From: Legionella genomosp. 1
Lineage (GTDB): Bacteria; Pseudomonadota; Gammaproteobacteria; Legionellales; Legionellaceae
NCBI GenBank assembly: GCA_945862275.1
Contig: CAMAYA010000048.1
Coordinates: 1-8,170, forward strand
Length of the DNA: 8,170 nucleotides
Direction: 5' to 3'
This document shows, in pieces, positions 1-6,535 of this stretch (positions are counted from its first letter, which is position 1; every line of letters starts with the position of its first letter). The translations under genes were made by a program, and so were the position numbers. The notes below the pieces were generated by a model. It had not been told where the DNA came from. It saw only the letters and a program-made list of their open reading frames with translations, and did not search any database.

Positions 1-364
1 TCGACATATCGGGTAAAAATCGTTTTTTCTGTTCGTCTGTACCATAACGATAAATGGGATACATACACAATGAACTTTGAACTGAAACAAAACTACGTAA
101 CCCACTGTCACCGCGCTCTAATTCCTGGCACACCAACCCGTAGGCAACATACGATGCATCGGAACCACCGTATTCTGCGGGCAGCGTCAGCCCTAACAAG
201 CCTAAATCAGCTGTTTTTTTAATGAATTCCTGAGGGAAAATGCCTTGATCAAACGCATCGGCCATCCGTGGCACAACGTCTTCTGTGACGAACCGTGCAA
301 TATTATCACGAATCATCCGCTCGTCTTCGGATAGCTGTTCATCAAGAAACAATAAATCGTCCAT
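1..364 (-). CDS. Acyl-CoA dehydrogenase, glutaryl-CoA dehydrogenase-like (5' part, cut by window edge)
   Basis: The first 121 codons are present; the rest lies beyond the left edge. The translation begins MDDLLFLDEQLSEDERMIRD and has the N-terminal helical domain of acyl-CoA dehydrogenases, with LGLLGLTLPAEYGG at residues 54-67. The stretch ELERGDSGLRSFVSVQSSL (81-99), followed by MYPIYRYGTDEQKKRFLP, closely resembles the glutaryl-CoA dehydrogenase subgroup, where the arginine of DSG-x-RS helps to bind substrate. That family is a cytoplasmic FAD enzyme that converts glutaryl-CoA to crotonyl-CoA plus CO2 in lysine and tryptophan breakdown and passes electrons to ETF. The ATG at 364 is preceded by GGAG seven bases upstream, a convincing ribosome site. 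It lies 33 bases after panD, probably on the same transcript. The catalytic glutamate and FAD-binding half are out of view, so another acyl-CoA dehydrogenase specificity remains possible. Confidence 0.85.
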   Translation of the reverse strand, partial: MDDLLFLDEQLSEDERMIRDNIARFVTEDVVPRMADAFDQGIFPQEFIKKTADLGLLGLTLPAEYGGSDASYVAYGLVCQELERGDSGLRSFVSVQSSLCMYPIYRYGTDEQKKRFLPDMS

Positions 365-397
365 GTTTTTTCTCCGTTTTTAGTATAGCACGCATCA

Positions 398-781
398 TTA
401 AGCCAGCGGCGGTATTACCTCAGGTCGTAATTCGCGTACCCGGTTCTTCTCATCAACAAATACAACTGTTGGAATGAATGTTCGACATTGCTCTTCCGCC
501 AACTGAACAAACGATGCGATGATAATGATATCACCAGGGGTCACCAAGTGTGCTGCGGCACCATTCACACAAACCGCTGTGGAGTTAGGCAGGCCTTCAA
601 TGGCATACGTTTCAAAACGCGTTCCAGCCGTGACATTCCAGACATTAACGGCCTCATAGGGCAGAATGTTTGATGCATCTAATAATTCAGGAGAAATTGT
701 GATACTGCCTTCATATTCTAAATCTGCATGCGTGACACAAGCACGATGGATTTTAGATTTTAACATTCGTCTGTACATCAT
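398..781 (-). CDS. panD: Aspartate 1-decarboxylase proenzyme PanD
   Basis: PanD decarboxylates L-aspartate to beta-alanine, the precursor joined to pantoate in pantothenate and coenzyme A synthesis. It is cytoplasmic, works as a tetramer and uses a pyruvoyl group made by self-cleavage. The 127-residue length is typical. Gly25-Ser26 in the stretch HADLEYEGSITI is the processing site; Ser26 becomes the pyruvoyl group. Other conserved elements are Lys10 and His12 (LKSKIHRA), RFETYAI at 55-61 and VNGAAAH, followed by GDIIIIASF. Two ATG codons stand side by side at the start (781-779 and 778-776), and the second would give the usual E. coli-like numbering with Ser25. The ribosome site is poor (GGTAG only). 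No other pantothenate gene is in view. It sits just after the csp terminator and just before the acyl-CoA dehydrogenase gene. Confidence 0.96.
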   Translation of the reverse strand: MMYRRMLKSKIHRACVTHADLEYEGSITISPELLDASNILPYEAVNVWNVTAGTRFETYAIEGLPNSTAVCVNGAAAHLVTPGDIIIIASFVQLAEEQCRTFIPTVVFVDEKNRVRELRPEVIPPLA

Positions 782-805
782 GTTTTACTACCATATTTTC
801 AAACG

Positions 806-844
806 AAAAAAGGCCGTGCCAACCTAAGCCAGCATGACCTCTTT
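806..844 (-). terminator. Rho-independent terminator after the csp gene
   Basis: On the minus strand AAAGAGGTC (844-836) pairs with GGCCTTTTT (815-807), a nine-pair stem with two G-U pairs. The 20-base loop can fold further through TGC/GCA. The stem runs directly into a run of six T (811-806). It lies 28 bases after the csp stop codon and 25 bases before the panD start. The lower stem is A-U rich, so termination may be partial. Confidence 0.6.
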
Positions 845-871
845 AGAATAAATTAAGCGTTAAGACGTTGA

Positions 872-1078
872 CTATACAACTTCAACTTCTTCAGCTTGAG
901 GACCTTTTTGTCCTTGTCCTGCTTTAAACATAACAGCGGCACCCTCTTGTAGTGTTTTGAAACCACCACCTTGAATGGCACTAAAGTGAACAAAGTAGTC
1001 TTTGCCATTACACTCGATAAAGCCAAAGCCTTTGCCCTCATTAAACCATTTTACGGTACCACGTACTTTCTCTGCCAT
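872..1078 (-). CDS. Cold-shock-domain protein (CspA family)
   Basis: This 68-residue protein is a single cold-shock domain, a five-stranded OB fold that binds single-stranded RNA and DNA and loosens RNA structure in the cytoplasm. The RNP1 motif is KGFGFI (16-21), the RNP2-type motif is YFVHFSAI (28-35), and the usual [11 protein letters not shown] precedes them. The end, [15 protein letters not shown], is the standard C-terminus of the family. AGGAG lies eight bases before the ATG, a strong ribosome site. A TTGACA box and A/T-rich -10 candidates lie upstream, and a terminator lies downstream, so it is probably monocistronic. The predicted leader is only about 30-35 bases, unlike the long thermosensing leader of E. 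coli cspA. This suggests a constitutive or growth-phase paralogue, but which Csp it matches cannot be decided here. Confidence 0.96.
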   Translation of the reverse strand: MAEKVRGTVKWFNEGKGFGFIECNGKDYFVHFSAIQGGGFKTLQEGAAVMFKAGQGQKGPQAEEVEVV

Positions 1079-1113
1079 TTTTACTGCTCCTAAGCCTATA
1101 ATAAAATGTTACT

Positions 1114-1147
1114 ATTGTATTCTTATATTTTCATGACCATTTGTCAA
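1114..1147 (-). promoter_or_regulatory. Likely sigma-70 promoter of the csp gene
   Basis: In the 80 bases between topA and csp, the minus strand has a perfect -35 box TTGACA at 1147-1142. The -10 is less clear: TAAGAA at 1125-1120 gives a 16-base spacer, TATAAG at 1127-1122 gives 14, and TACAAT at 1119-1114 gives 22. The surroundings are strongly A/T-rich. The -35 box lies 11 bases past the topA stop codon. The exact -10 is uncertain. Confidence 0.55.
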
Positions 1148-1158
1148 GCGAAAACGCA

Positions 1159-3435
1159 TTATTCTTTTTCAACGTAACTACATCCCTCGTGCGGGCAAAT
1201 GATTTGTCGACCCGATCGCTTGGTTTCTTTGACGGTTAAAATAGGCCAGGCGCACTGTGGACAGGCCTTTCCGATGGGCTCATTCCATAATGCATAGTCA
1301 CATTTTGGGTAACTTGCGCAGGAGTAAAATATCTTCCCTTTACGAGATTTCCGTTGAAGGATGTTCGCCTCATGGCATTTCGGGCACACAACATTTGTAT
1401 CTGCTGGCTTTTCTAAAGGCTCCATGAACTTACAAGAAGGATAGGAGCTGCACCCAATAAAGCGCCCATAACGGCCTACTTTGATGTGCAAGGCACCCGA
1501 GCATTCCGGACAAACACGCCCTTCAACCACTTCGGGCTCCGATTTTTCACCCACTTGGCCGCCTAAATCTTGCGTGTAATCGCACTCAGGGTAGGCGGTG
1601 CAACCAATAAAGCGCCCTCTTTTGCCTAAACGAATGGACAAGGGCTTGCTGCATTTTGGGCACGCATCCTCGAGTATTTGAGTGGTCACGTCTTTGCGCT
1701 GAACTTGTTCATCAATCGCAAGAACCTGGGTAATAAAAGGCTGCCAAAATTCCTCGAGCAACGGAACCCATTCTCGCTCCCCGCGCGCCACTTCATCCAA
1801 GGTGTCTTCTAGTTTCGCCGTGAATTTATAATCAACATAACGCGTAAAATAATCGGTTAAAAATCGACTCACGATGCGGCCTACATCCGTGGGGAAGAAT
1901 CGCTTCTTGTCCACGATAACATATTCGCGTTGCTGCAATGTATGAATAATGGCGGCATACGTTGAGGGGCGACCAATGTCGAATTCCTCCAGCGCCTTCA
2001 CCAAGGAGGCTTCTGAGTAACGTGGTGGTGGCTCGGTAAAATGTTGGGTTGCTAGTAAATCAAGCAATGAGACCTTATCGCCAATCTGAAGTGCGGGCAA
2101 TAAAACAGCCGATTGATCTTCTTCTTTTGAATCGTCACGGCCTTCTTCGTATACGGTCAAAAAACCTGGAAATGTAATGGTTGATCCATTGGCACGAAAC
2201 ACATTGCCTTCACCACAGCTGAGATCAACCGCTACGGTATCCAGTAAAGCCTCGGCCATTTGAGAGGCCAAGGTTCGTTTCCAGATAAGGGCGTACAGTT
2301 TTGACTGATCAGGGGTCAGCGCCTCTTGTACCATCTCAGGATTACGGCGAATGGAGGTTGGTCGAATCGCTTCATGCGCTTCTTGTGCATTTTTAGATTT
2401 TGTTTTGAAAACGCGTACGGTTTTAGGGCAATTTTGATCACCGTACCGTTCGGTAATATAAGCACGTATGTCTTCAAGCGCCTCTGTCGACAAATGAACC
2501 GAGTCCGTTCGCATATAGGTTATCAGCCCCATCGTGCCGGAGCCAATATCAATCCCTTCATACAGTTGCTGCGCCACCATCATGGTTTTACGTGCCGTAA
2601 ACCCTAATTTTCGGGCGGCTTCCTGCTGGAGTGTAGATGTGATAAAAGGCGCGGATGGGTTGCGTTTTCGCTGTTTTTTATCAATTTGCTCAACACGCAA
2701 GTACCCTTCTGCCTGCTTTAATAATGCAGCTTGAACGTTGTGTGCATGTAGCGCATGGTTGATTGTAAATTGCTCTATTTTTGTATGTCCATAATGCGTT
2801 AAACGCGCCTCAAATGAGGAGGCCACATGTTGGCATTGTGCCAATAAACGCCAATATTCTTTCGGAATAAACGCATCAATTTCATCCTCTCGCTCGACAA
2901 TCAAACGCAAGGCCGGGCTCTGTACGCGACCTGCTGACAATCCACGCCTTATTTTTTTCCACAACAATGGGGATAAATTGAACCCCACTAGATAATCCAA
3001 TGCACGACGCGCTTGTTGGGCGTTCACTAAATCCATGGAAATAGGGCGTGGATTATTAATCGCACCTTGAACCGCTGATTTGGTGATCTCGTTAAACACA
3101 ATACGATGAACGGGTTTGTCTTTGATCAAGTTCCGTTCGTTCATCAATTCATACACATGCCAAGAAATGGCCTCGCCCTCGCGATCCGGATCCGTTGCCA
3201 AGTAGAGTACGTCTGCTTTTTTAAGCGCTTTGGCAATCAACTCAATGTGGCGGGCGTTTCGCTCAATGGGGCTATATGTCATTGCAAAGTGTTGATCGGG
3301 ATTCACTGATCCCTTGCGTGGGGGCAAATCGCGCACATGGCCGTAAGAGGCCAACACCTCATAATCACTCCCGAGGTATTTTTCAATGGTCTTGCATTTT
3401 GCGGGCGATTCCACAATAACCAGGTACTTGCTCAT
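1159..3435 (-). CDS. topA: DNA topoisomerase I (type IA)
   Basis: TopA relaxes negative supercoils by cutting and rejoining one DNA strand through a 5'-phosphotyrosine link; it balances gyrase on the chromosome. The 758-residue protein is complete. The TOPRIM domain opens with YLVIVESPAK (Glu9) and carries the metal-binding DPDRE at 82-86. The core contains LSAGRVQSPALR (166-177). The active site GLITYMRTDS at 303-312 gives Tyr307 as the nucleophile and Arg309 next to it. EEFDIGRPSTYA (483-494) is also family-typical. The C-terminus has four four-cysteine zinc motifs: C592/C595/C612/C618, C642/C645/C662/C668, C684/C687/C706/C712 and C725/C728/C747/C752. The protein is about 100 residues shorter than E. 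coli TopA (865). The start follows smg after 34 bases; the ribosome site is weak (AAAGG about ten bases upstream), so it probably relies on the dprA-smg transcript. Confidence 0.98.
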   Translation of the reverse strand: MSKYLVIVESPAKCKTIEKYLGSDYEVLASYGHVRDLPPRKGSVNPDQHFAMTYSPIERNARHIELIAKALKKADVLYLATDPDREGEAISWHVYELMNERNLIKDKPVHRIVFNEITKSAVQGAINNPRPISMDLVNAQQARRALDYLVGFNLSPLLWKKIRRGLSAGRVQSPALRLIVEREDEIDAFIPKEYWRLLAQCQHVASSFEARLTHYGHTKIEQFTINHALHAHNVQAALLKQAEGYLRVEQIDKKQRKRNPSAPFITSTLQQEAARKLGFTARKTMMVAQQLYEGIDIGSGTMGLITYMRTDSVHLSTEALEDIRAYITERYGDQNCPKTVRVFKTKSKNAQEAHEAIRPTSIRRNPEMVQEALTPDQSKLYALIWKRTLASQMAEALLDTVAVDLSCGEGNVFRANGSTITFPGFLTVYEEGRDDSKEEDQSAVLLPALQIGDKVSLLDLLATQHFTEPPPRYSEASLVKALEEFDIGRPSTYAAIIHTLQQREYVIVDKKRFFPTDVGRIVSRFLTDYFTRYVDYKFTAKLEDTLDEVARGEREWVPLLEEFWQPFITQVLAIDEQVQRKDVTTQILEDACPKCSKPLSIRLGKRGRFIGCTAYPECDYTQDLGGQVGEKSEPEVVEGRVCPECSGALHIKVGRYGRFIGCSSYPSCKFMEPLEKPADTNVVCPKCHEANILQRKSRKGKIFYSCASYPKCDYALWNEPIGKACPQCAWPILTVKETKRSGRQIICPHEGCSYVEKE

Positions 3436-3469
3436 GCGTTATTAACCTTTTTTAGGGTTGTATGGTGCC

Positions 3470-3934
3470 TCAATGAAGCGGAAGCTGGTCTTCTTTTTGA
3501 TACAGAACCAGTTCAAGAAAAGAGAGCTGTTCAGGACTCAGGCCATTCGCCAACGTATTGCGAATAGTCCATTTTGTTTCCTGTAGACTCACAAAGCGCG
3601 AATCAGAAAAAATCAACCGATTAATAATTAATTCCTGTGTATCTGGCGTAATCACACCCCAAGCCGCCATGCGGACAAGAAATTGATGACTGGCTTTCGT
3701 GAGCTTGGCTTGTTCATGTGGCGTAAAAACGCGTATCGAGCCCGTTTTGGCGGACTTTATTTGATCAACCCGCACACTCACCACATGCGGCATGTTCACA
3801 GCGGGCACATAATCCTCAATAGACTGTTCCTGCTGAGCCGCTTTTGCTGAATCGGGTACTGGTTGATCTTTTAATTGCGATATCGTCTTTTCAAATAAGT
3901 TCAGCAACAATGCAAACAAGCTATCTTTCATCAT
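3470..3934 (-). CDS. smg: Smg family protein (DUF494)
   Basis: Smg is a small acidic protein of unknown biochemical role, conserved in beta- and gammaproteobacteria next to dprA. The match to E. coli Smg (157 residues) is clear in the second half: SIRVFTPHEQAKL, ITPDTQELIINRL and ETKWTIRNTL, with a C-terminal LH in both. The N-terminus (KDSLFALLLNLFE) also fits the family, with a divergent, Gln/Ala-rich linker after it. I place the start at the ATG at 3934-3932, giving 154 residues. It overlaps the dprA stop as ATGA and follows GAGG by about five bases; a second ATG comes directly after. A longer reading from GTG at 3940 would put the start inside that ribosome site. It is presumably translated in coupling with dprA and transcribed on into topA. 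Confidence 0.9.
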   Translation of the reverse strand: MMKDSLFALLLNLFEKTISQLKDQPVPDSAKAAQQEQSIEDYVPAVNMPHVVSVRVDQIKSAKTGSIRVFTPHEQAKLTKASHQFLVRMAAWGVITPDTQELIINRLIFSDSRFVSLQETKWTIRNTLANGLSPEQLSFLELVLYQKEDQLPLH

Positions 3935-5004
3935 ATACACCTCGTATAACCGCCGGGTACAGCCAATACTTGACCCTGCAATTCCAAATCAGCCAAACTA
4001 CAAACCACGAATTCATGTGCTAAACCACTTCGCAATACCATTTGATCTACAGTCGTCGTTTCAAAGCCAATGCACTGTACTAGGTTTTTATCCCCATCTG
4101 CAAGCGTATTAGGACTCTCCACGACAGGAATGGGATCGCTGTCCAATCCTAGGCCACTCAATACATCAGCACTGGATGTTACCAGTGTCGCACCTTGCTG
4201 CAATAAATGATGGCACCCTCTGGATTGAGGGTTATGTATAGAACCTGGAATGGCCAATACATCCCGATTTTGCTCGCATGCAAATCGAGCCGTAATCAAT
4301 GAACCGCTCCGAATTGCCGCCTCAACAACCAATGTGGCTGATGATAGACCGCTTATTATACGATTTCTGCGTGGGAAATGTCCAGCAAAAGGTTCTGTAT
4401 GCAGTGGAAACTCACTCATTAACAAACCATTTTCACAAATACGCTCCGCAAGTTTGACATGCTGGCGAGGATAGATACAATCCACCCCCGTTCCCATGAC
4501 CGCAATGGTTTTGCCTGACGCCTCCAAACAACCTTGATGCGCTGCCGCATCGACTCCTAATGCCAAACCACTGACAATTGTCAGATTATGCCCGGCCAAG
4601 TCAAAAGCAAACCGCCGCGCCGTCTCCCGGCCCGTCACCGACGGATTGCGTGTGCCCACAATGGAAATGGTACGTTGTCGTAAACAGGATAAATCTCCTT
4701 TGACATACAACACCATCGGCGGATCATCAATTTCTTTCAATAAAGCAGGATATGCCGGATCAGACCAGGTGAGCAAATAATGATCGAACGCCATTTCCCA
4801 TTGCAAATCTTCATCAAGACAATCCCAATCAAAGACCGAAATGGCCTGTGCCATTTTTTCAGGCAAACCTGCTTGAATCAGTCCTGCACGCGACAATCGA
4901 AACATATCCTCTAAATGAGGCCAGCGGTTGAGTAGCTTTAAAATCCGACGAGGGCCCATTTGATCCATGCGATTTAAGGCGAGAAAAGACCGTTTATTAT
5001 CCAT
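3931..5004 (-). CDS. dprA: DNA-processing protein DprA (Smf)
   Basis: DprA binds incoming single-stranded DNA in the cytoplasm during natural transformation and loads RecA on it. Starting at the ATG at 5004 the protein has 357 residues. An N-terminal helical (SAM/HhH-like) region begins with RSFLALNRMDQMGPRRILKLL. The Rossmann-like core carries VGTRNPSVTG (116-125), SGLALGVDAAAH (145-156), GTGVDCIYP, MSEFP, FPRRNRIISG (210-219) and SGSLITAR (233-240), then AIPG and GCHHLL. A C-terminal winged helix ends in LELQGQVLAVPGGYTR. All parts are intact. An upstream in-frame ATG at 5055 would add 17 residues of no family character. I prefer 5004 because the family usually starts near this point and because both divergent promoters fall inside the extra stretch. 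It overlaps smg by four bases. DprA is also conserved in bacteria not known to be competent. Confidence 0.93.
   Translation of the reverse strand: MDNKRSFLALNRMDQMGPRRILKLLNRWPHLEDMFRLSRAGLIQAGLPEKMAQAISVFDWDCLDEDLQWEMAFDHYLLTWSDPAYPALLKEIDDPPMVLYVKGDLSCLRQRTISIVGTRNPSVTGRETARRFAFDLAGHNLTIVSGLALGVDAAAHQGCLEASGKTIAVMGTGVDCIYPRQHVKLAERICENGLLMSEFPLHTEPFAGHFPRRNRIISGLSSATLVVEAAIRSGSLITARFACEQNRDVLAIPGSIHNPQSRGCHHLLQQGATLVTSSADVLSGLGLDSDPIPVVESPNTLADGDKNLVQCIGFETTTVDQMVLRSGLAHEFVVCSLADLELQGQVLAVPGGYTRCI
3935..3947 (-). promoter_or_regulatory. Ribosome binding site that decides the smg start
   Basis: The minus strand reads ACGAGGTGTAT directly before ATGATG. GAGG is five bases from the first ATG (3934) and eight from the second (3931). 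The in-frame GTG at 3940-3938 is part of GAGGTG itself, so it cannot be the initiation codon served by this site. Confidence 0.6.
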
Positions 5005-5017
5005 TTGTTCCAATCCA

Positions 5018-5046
5018 TTGCTTGCGAGAGCGTTATTGAGGATAAT
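5018..5046 (+). promoter_or_regulatory. Predicted promoter of def-fmt-rsmB
   Basis: TTGCTT (5018-5023) and GATAAT (5041-5046) are separated by 17 bases. The -10 matches the sigma-70 consensus at five of six positions and the -35 at three of six. Transcription would begin near 5053, giving a leader of about 25 bases before the def ATG at 5079. Confidence 0.5.
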
Positions 5047-5070
5047 ATCACGCATTGACTCATTAAAAAC
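5042..5070 (-). promoter_or_regulatory. Predicted promoter of dprA-smg-topA
   Basis: On the minus strand TATTAT at 5047-5042 (five of six to consensus) overlaps the -10 of the opposing def promoter. The -35 position at 17 bases reads GTTTTT (5070-5065), which is poor. Transcription would start near 5035, downstream of the ATG at 5055 and about 30 bases before the ATG at 5004. Confidence 0.4.
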
Positions 5071-5078
5071 TATCCCAC

Positions 5079-5591
5079 ATGACCATTCGAAAAATTATTT
5101 ACCTCCCAGACCCGCGCCTAAGACAGCAATCTATACCGGTTGAGCTGTTTGATGATGCGTTGCGCACGTTGTGTGACGACATGTTTGACACCATGTATGC
5201 CGCAAAAGGAGTCGGCCTTGCAGCACCGCAAATCGGCCTTAATATTCGCTTGTCGGTGGTGGATGTCATCGGAGATAAGAGCCAACAAATCGTACTCGCC
5301 AATCCTGAAATCATTCAAGCCACCGGTCGCATGGAATATCAAGAGGGCTGCCTGTCTGTCCCCAGCGTCTATGACAACGTCATTCGTGCAGAACACGTCA
5401 CCGTGCGCGCGCAAGACCGGTTTGGTGCATTTTTTGAGATGAGTGCTGACGGATTATTGGGTGAGTGTTTCCAACATGAAATTGACCACCTTAACGGCAA
5501 ATTATTTATTGATCTTCTGTCCCCGCTCAAGCGCACGATGGCAAGAAAAAAATTAGATAAATTCAAACGCCACCATGCGCAAAAACCATGA
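5079..5591 (+). CDS. def: Peptide deformylase
   Basis: Def is a cytoplasmic metallohydrolase that removes the formyl group from the N-terminal methionine of new proteins as they leave the ribosome. The 170-residue length is normal for the family. The three signature motifs are present: [10 protein letters not shown] (44-53, Gln51), EGCLSVP (89-95, metal ligand Cys91) and QHEIDHLNG (132-140, metal ligands His133 and His137, catalytic Glu134). The start [15 protein letters not shown] lines up with known deformylases, so the ATG at 5079 is well supported, although the bases before it (AAAACTATCCCAC) hold no Shine-Dalgarno sequence. It is the first gene of the plus-strand operon and its stop overlaps the fmt start as ATGA. 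It diverges from dprA. Confidence 0.98.
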   Translation: MTIRKIIYLPDPRLRQQSIPVELFDDALRTLCDDMFDTMYAAKGVGLAAPQIGLNIRLSVVDVIGDKSQQIVLANPEIIQATGRMEYQEGCLSVPSVYDNVIRAEHVTVRAQDRFGAFFEMSADGLLGECFQHEIDHLNGKLFIDLLSPLKRTMARKKLDKFKRHHAQKP

Positions 5592-6535
5592 CGTCATTAA
5601 ACATTGTTTTTGCCGGTACACCGGCGTTTACCCTAGCCTGCTTAGACGCACTCGATGCGTCTCACCACACACTCAGTGCCGTCTATACACAGCCAGATAG
5701 ACCTGCCGGGCGCGGGCGTACATTGCAAGCATCGGCCGTAAAAACATGGGCAGAAGCACATCAAAAACCAGTGTACCAACCTCTTCATTTTAAAGACCAA
5801 GACACCATTGCCGAATTAGCCGCATTAAAGCCTGACATTCTTGTGGTGATTGCCTATGGCTTGATTCTCCCTCAAGCGGTGCTGGATTTGCCTCGACTAG
5901 GATGCATCAATGTTCATGCTTCCCTATTGCCGCGCTGGCGTGGAGCATCCCCCATTCAACATGCGATATTGCATGGAGACGCACAGACAGGCGTCACCAT
6001 CATGCAAATGGATGCCGGCATGGATACAGGTACGATGCTGACCCAAGTCAGCTGCCCGGTTCAAACCGATGACACAGCCGAGAGCCTTCATGACCGCTTG
6101 GCCGAGATGGCAGCAGCACCTTTACTGGCTACATTGGATGCGCTCGCCTTAGGTCTTGCACACGCAGAACAACAAAACTCAGCGTTGGCAACCTATGCCC
6201 CGAAAATAAAAAAAGAAGATGCCCTTATCGATTGGAGCCAACCGGCCAAAGTAATTGACCGAAAAATTCGCGCCTATCATCCGTGGCCCATTGCACATAC
6301 ACACATTAATGAACAGGTATTGCGTATTCATCAAGCGCGCGTCGAAGCACACCTCTCTACTGCAGAGAGTCCAGGAACCGTGCTCTCAATAGATAAACAC
6401 GGAATGCTGGTGGAAACGGGCTCACAAGCGCTAAGGATCGAGCGCATTCAATTTTCCGGAGCAAAAGCCATGTCTGTCAGCGATTGGTTGAATGCCGGAC
6501 GGACTCAACTGCACATCAATGCGATTCTTAAATGA
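5588..6535 (+). CDS. fmt: Methionyl-tRNA formyltransferase
   Basis: Fmt transfers a formyl group from 10-formyltetrahydrofolate to the amino group of Met-tRNA(fMet), so that it is used for initiation. It has 315 residues, as in E. coli. The N-terminal Rossmann-like catalytic domain begins [14 protein letters not shown] and includes the tRNA-contacting loop [13 protein letters not shown] (35-47). The catalytic Asn108 and His110 lie in [16 protein letters not shown], and Asp146 in MDAGMDTG. The C-terminal OB-like tRNA-binding domain follows, from about [15 protein letters not shown] (202 onward), with IRAYHPWP at 227-234. The ATG overlaps the def stop and the rsmB ATG overlaps the fmt stop, both as ATGA. 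No Shine-Dalgarno sequence is visible, so translation is probably coupled to def. The pairing with def is functionally direct: one enzyme adds and the other removes the same group. Confidence 0.98.
   Translation: MTSLNIVFAGTPAFTLACLDALDASHHTLSAVYTQPDRPAGRGRTLQASAVKTWAEAHQKPVYQPLHFKDQDTIAELAALKPDILVVIAYGLILPQAVLDLPRLGCINVHASLLPRWRGASPIQHAILHGDAQTGVTIMQMDAGMDTGTMLTQVSCPVQTDDTAESLHDRLAEMAAAPLLATLDALALGLAHAEQQNSALATYAPKIKKEDALIDWSQPAKVIDRKIRAYHPWPIAHTHINEQVLRIHQARVEAHLSTAESPGTVLSIDKHGMLVETGSQALRIERIQFSGAKAMSVSDWLNAGRTQLHINAILK

Noticed and set aside
382..390. Extended -10 (TGCTATACT on the minus strand) before the acyl-CoA dehydrogenase gene
   Set aside because: Transcription would start at about 375, inside or at the edge of the GGAG ribosome site (375-372), leaving it unusable; there is also no -35. 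Co-transcription with panD is simpler.
295..673. Plus-strand frames opposite panD and the acyl-CoA dehydrogenase start
   Set aside because: Antisense to well-supported genes; no ribosome sites and no protein features.
853..1041. 62-codon lysine-rich frame overlapping the csp gene on the same strand
   Set aside because: It is in a different frame from a clear cold-shock domain, has no ribosome site, and its Lys/Leu richness is what the csp sequence gives when shifted.
3437..3461. AACC/GGTT hairpin in the smg-topA gap as a terminator or regulatory element
   Set aside because: Only four pairs around a CTAAAAAA loop and no T-run after it; too weak to claim, though it overlaps the weak topA ribosome site.
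5140..5442. 100-codon plus-strand frame inside def
   Set aside because: It is a shifted reading of def, whose own frame carries all three deformylase motifs; no ribosome site and no recognisable protein features.
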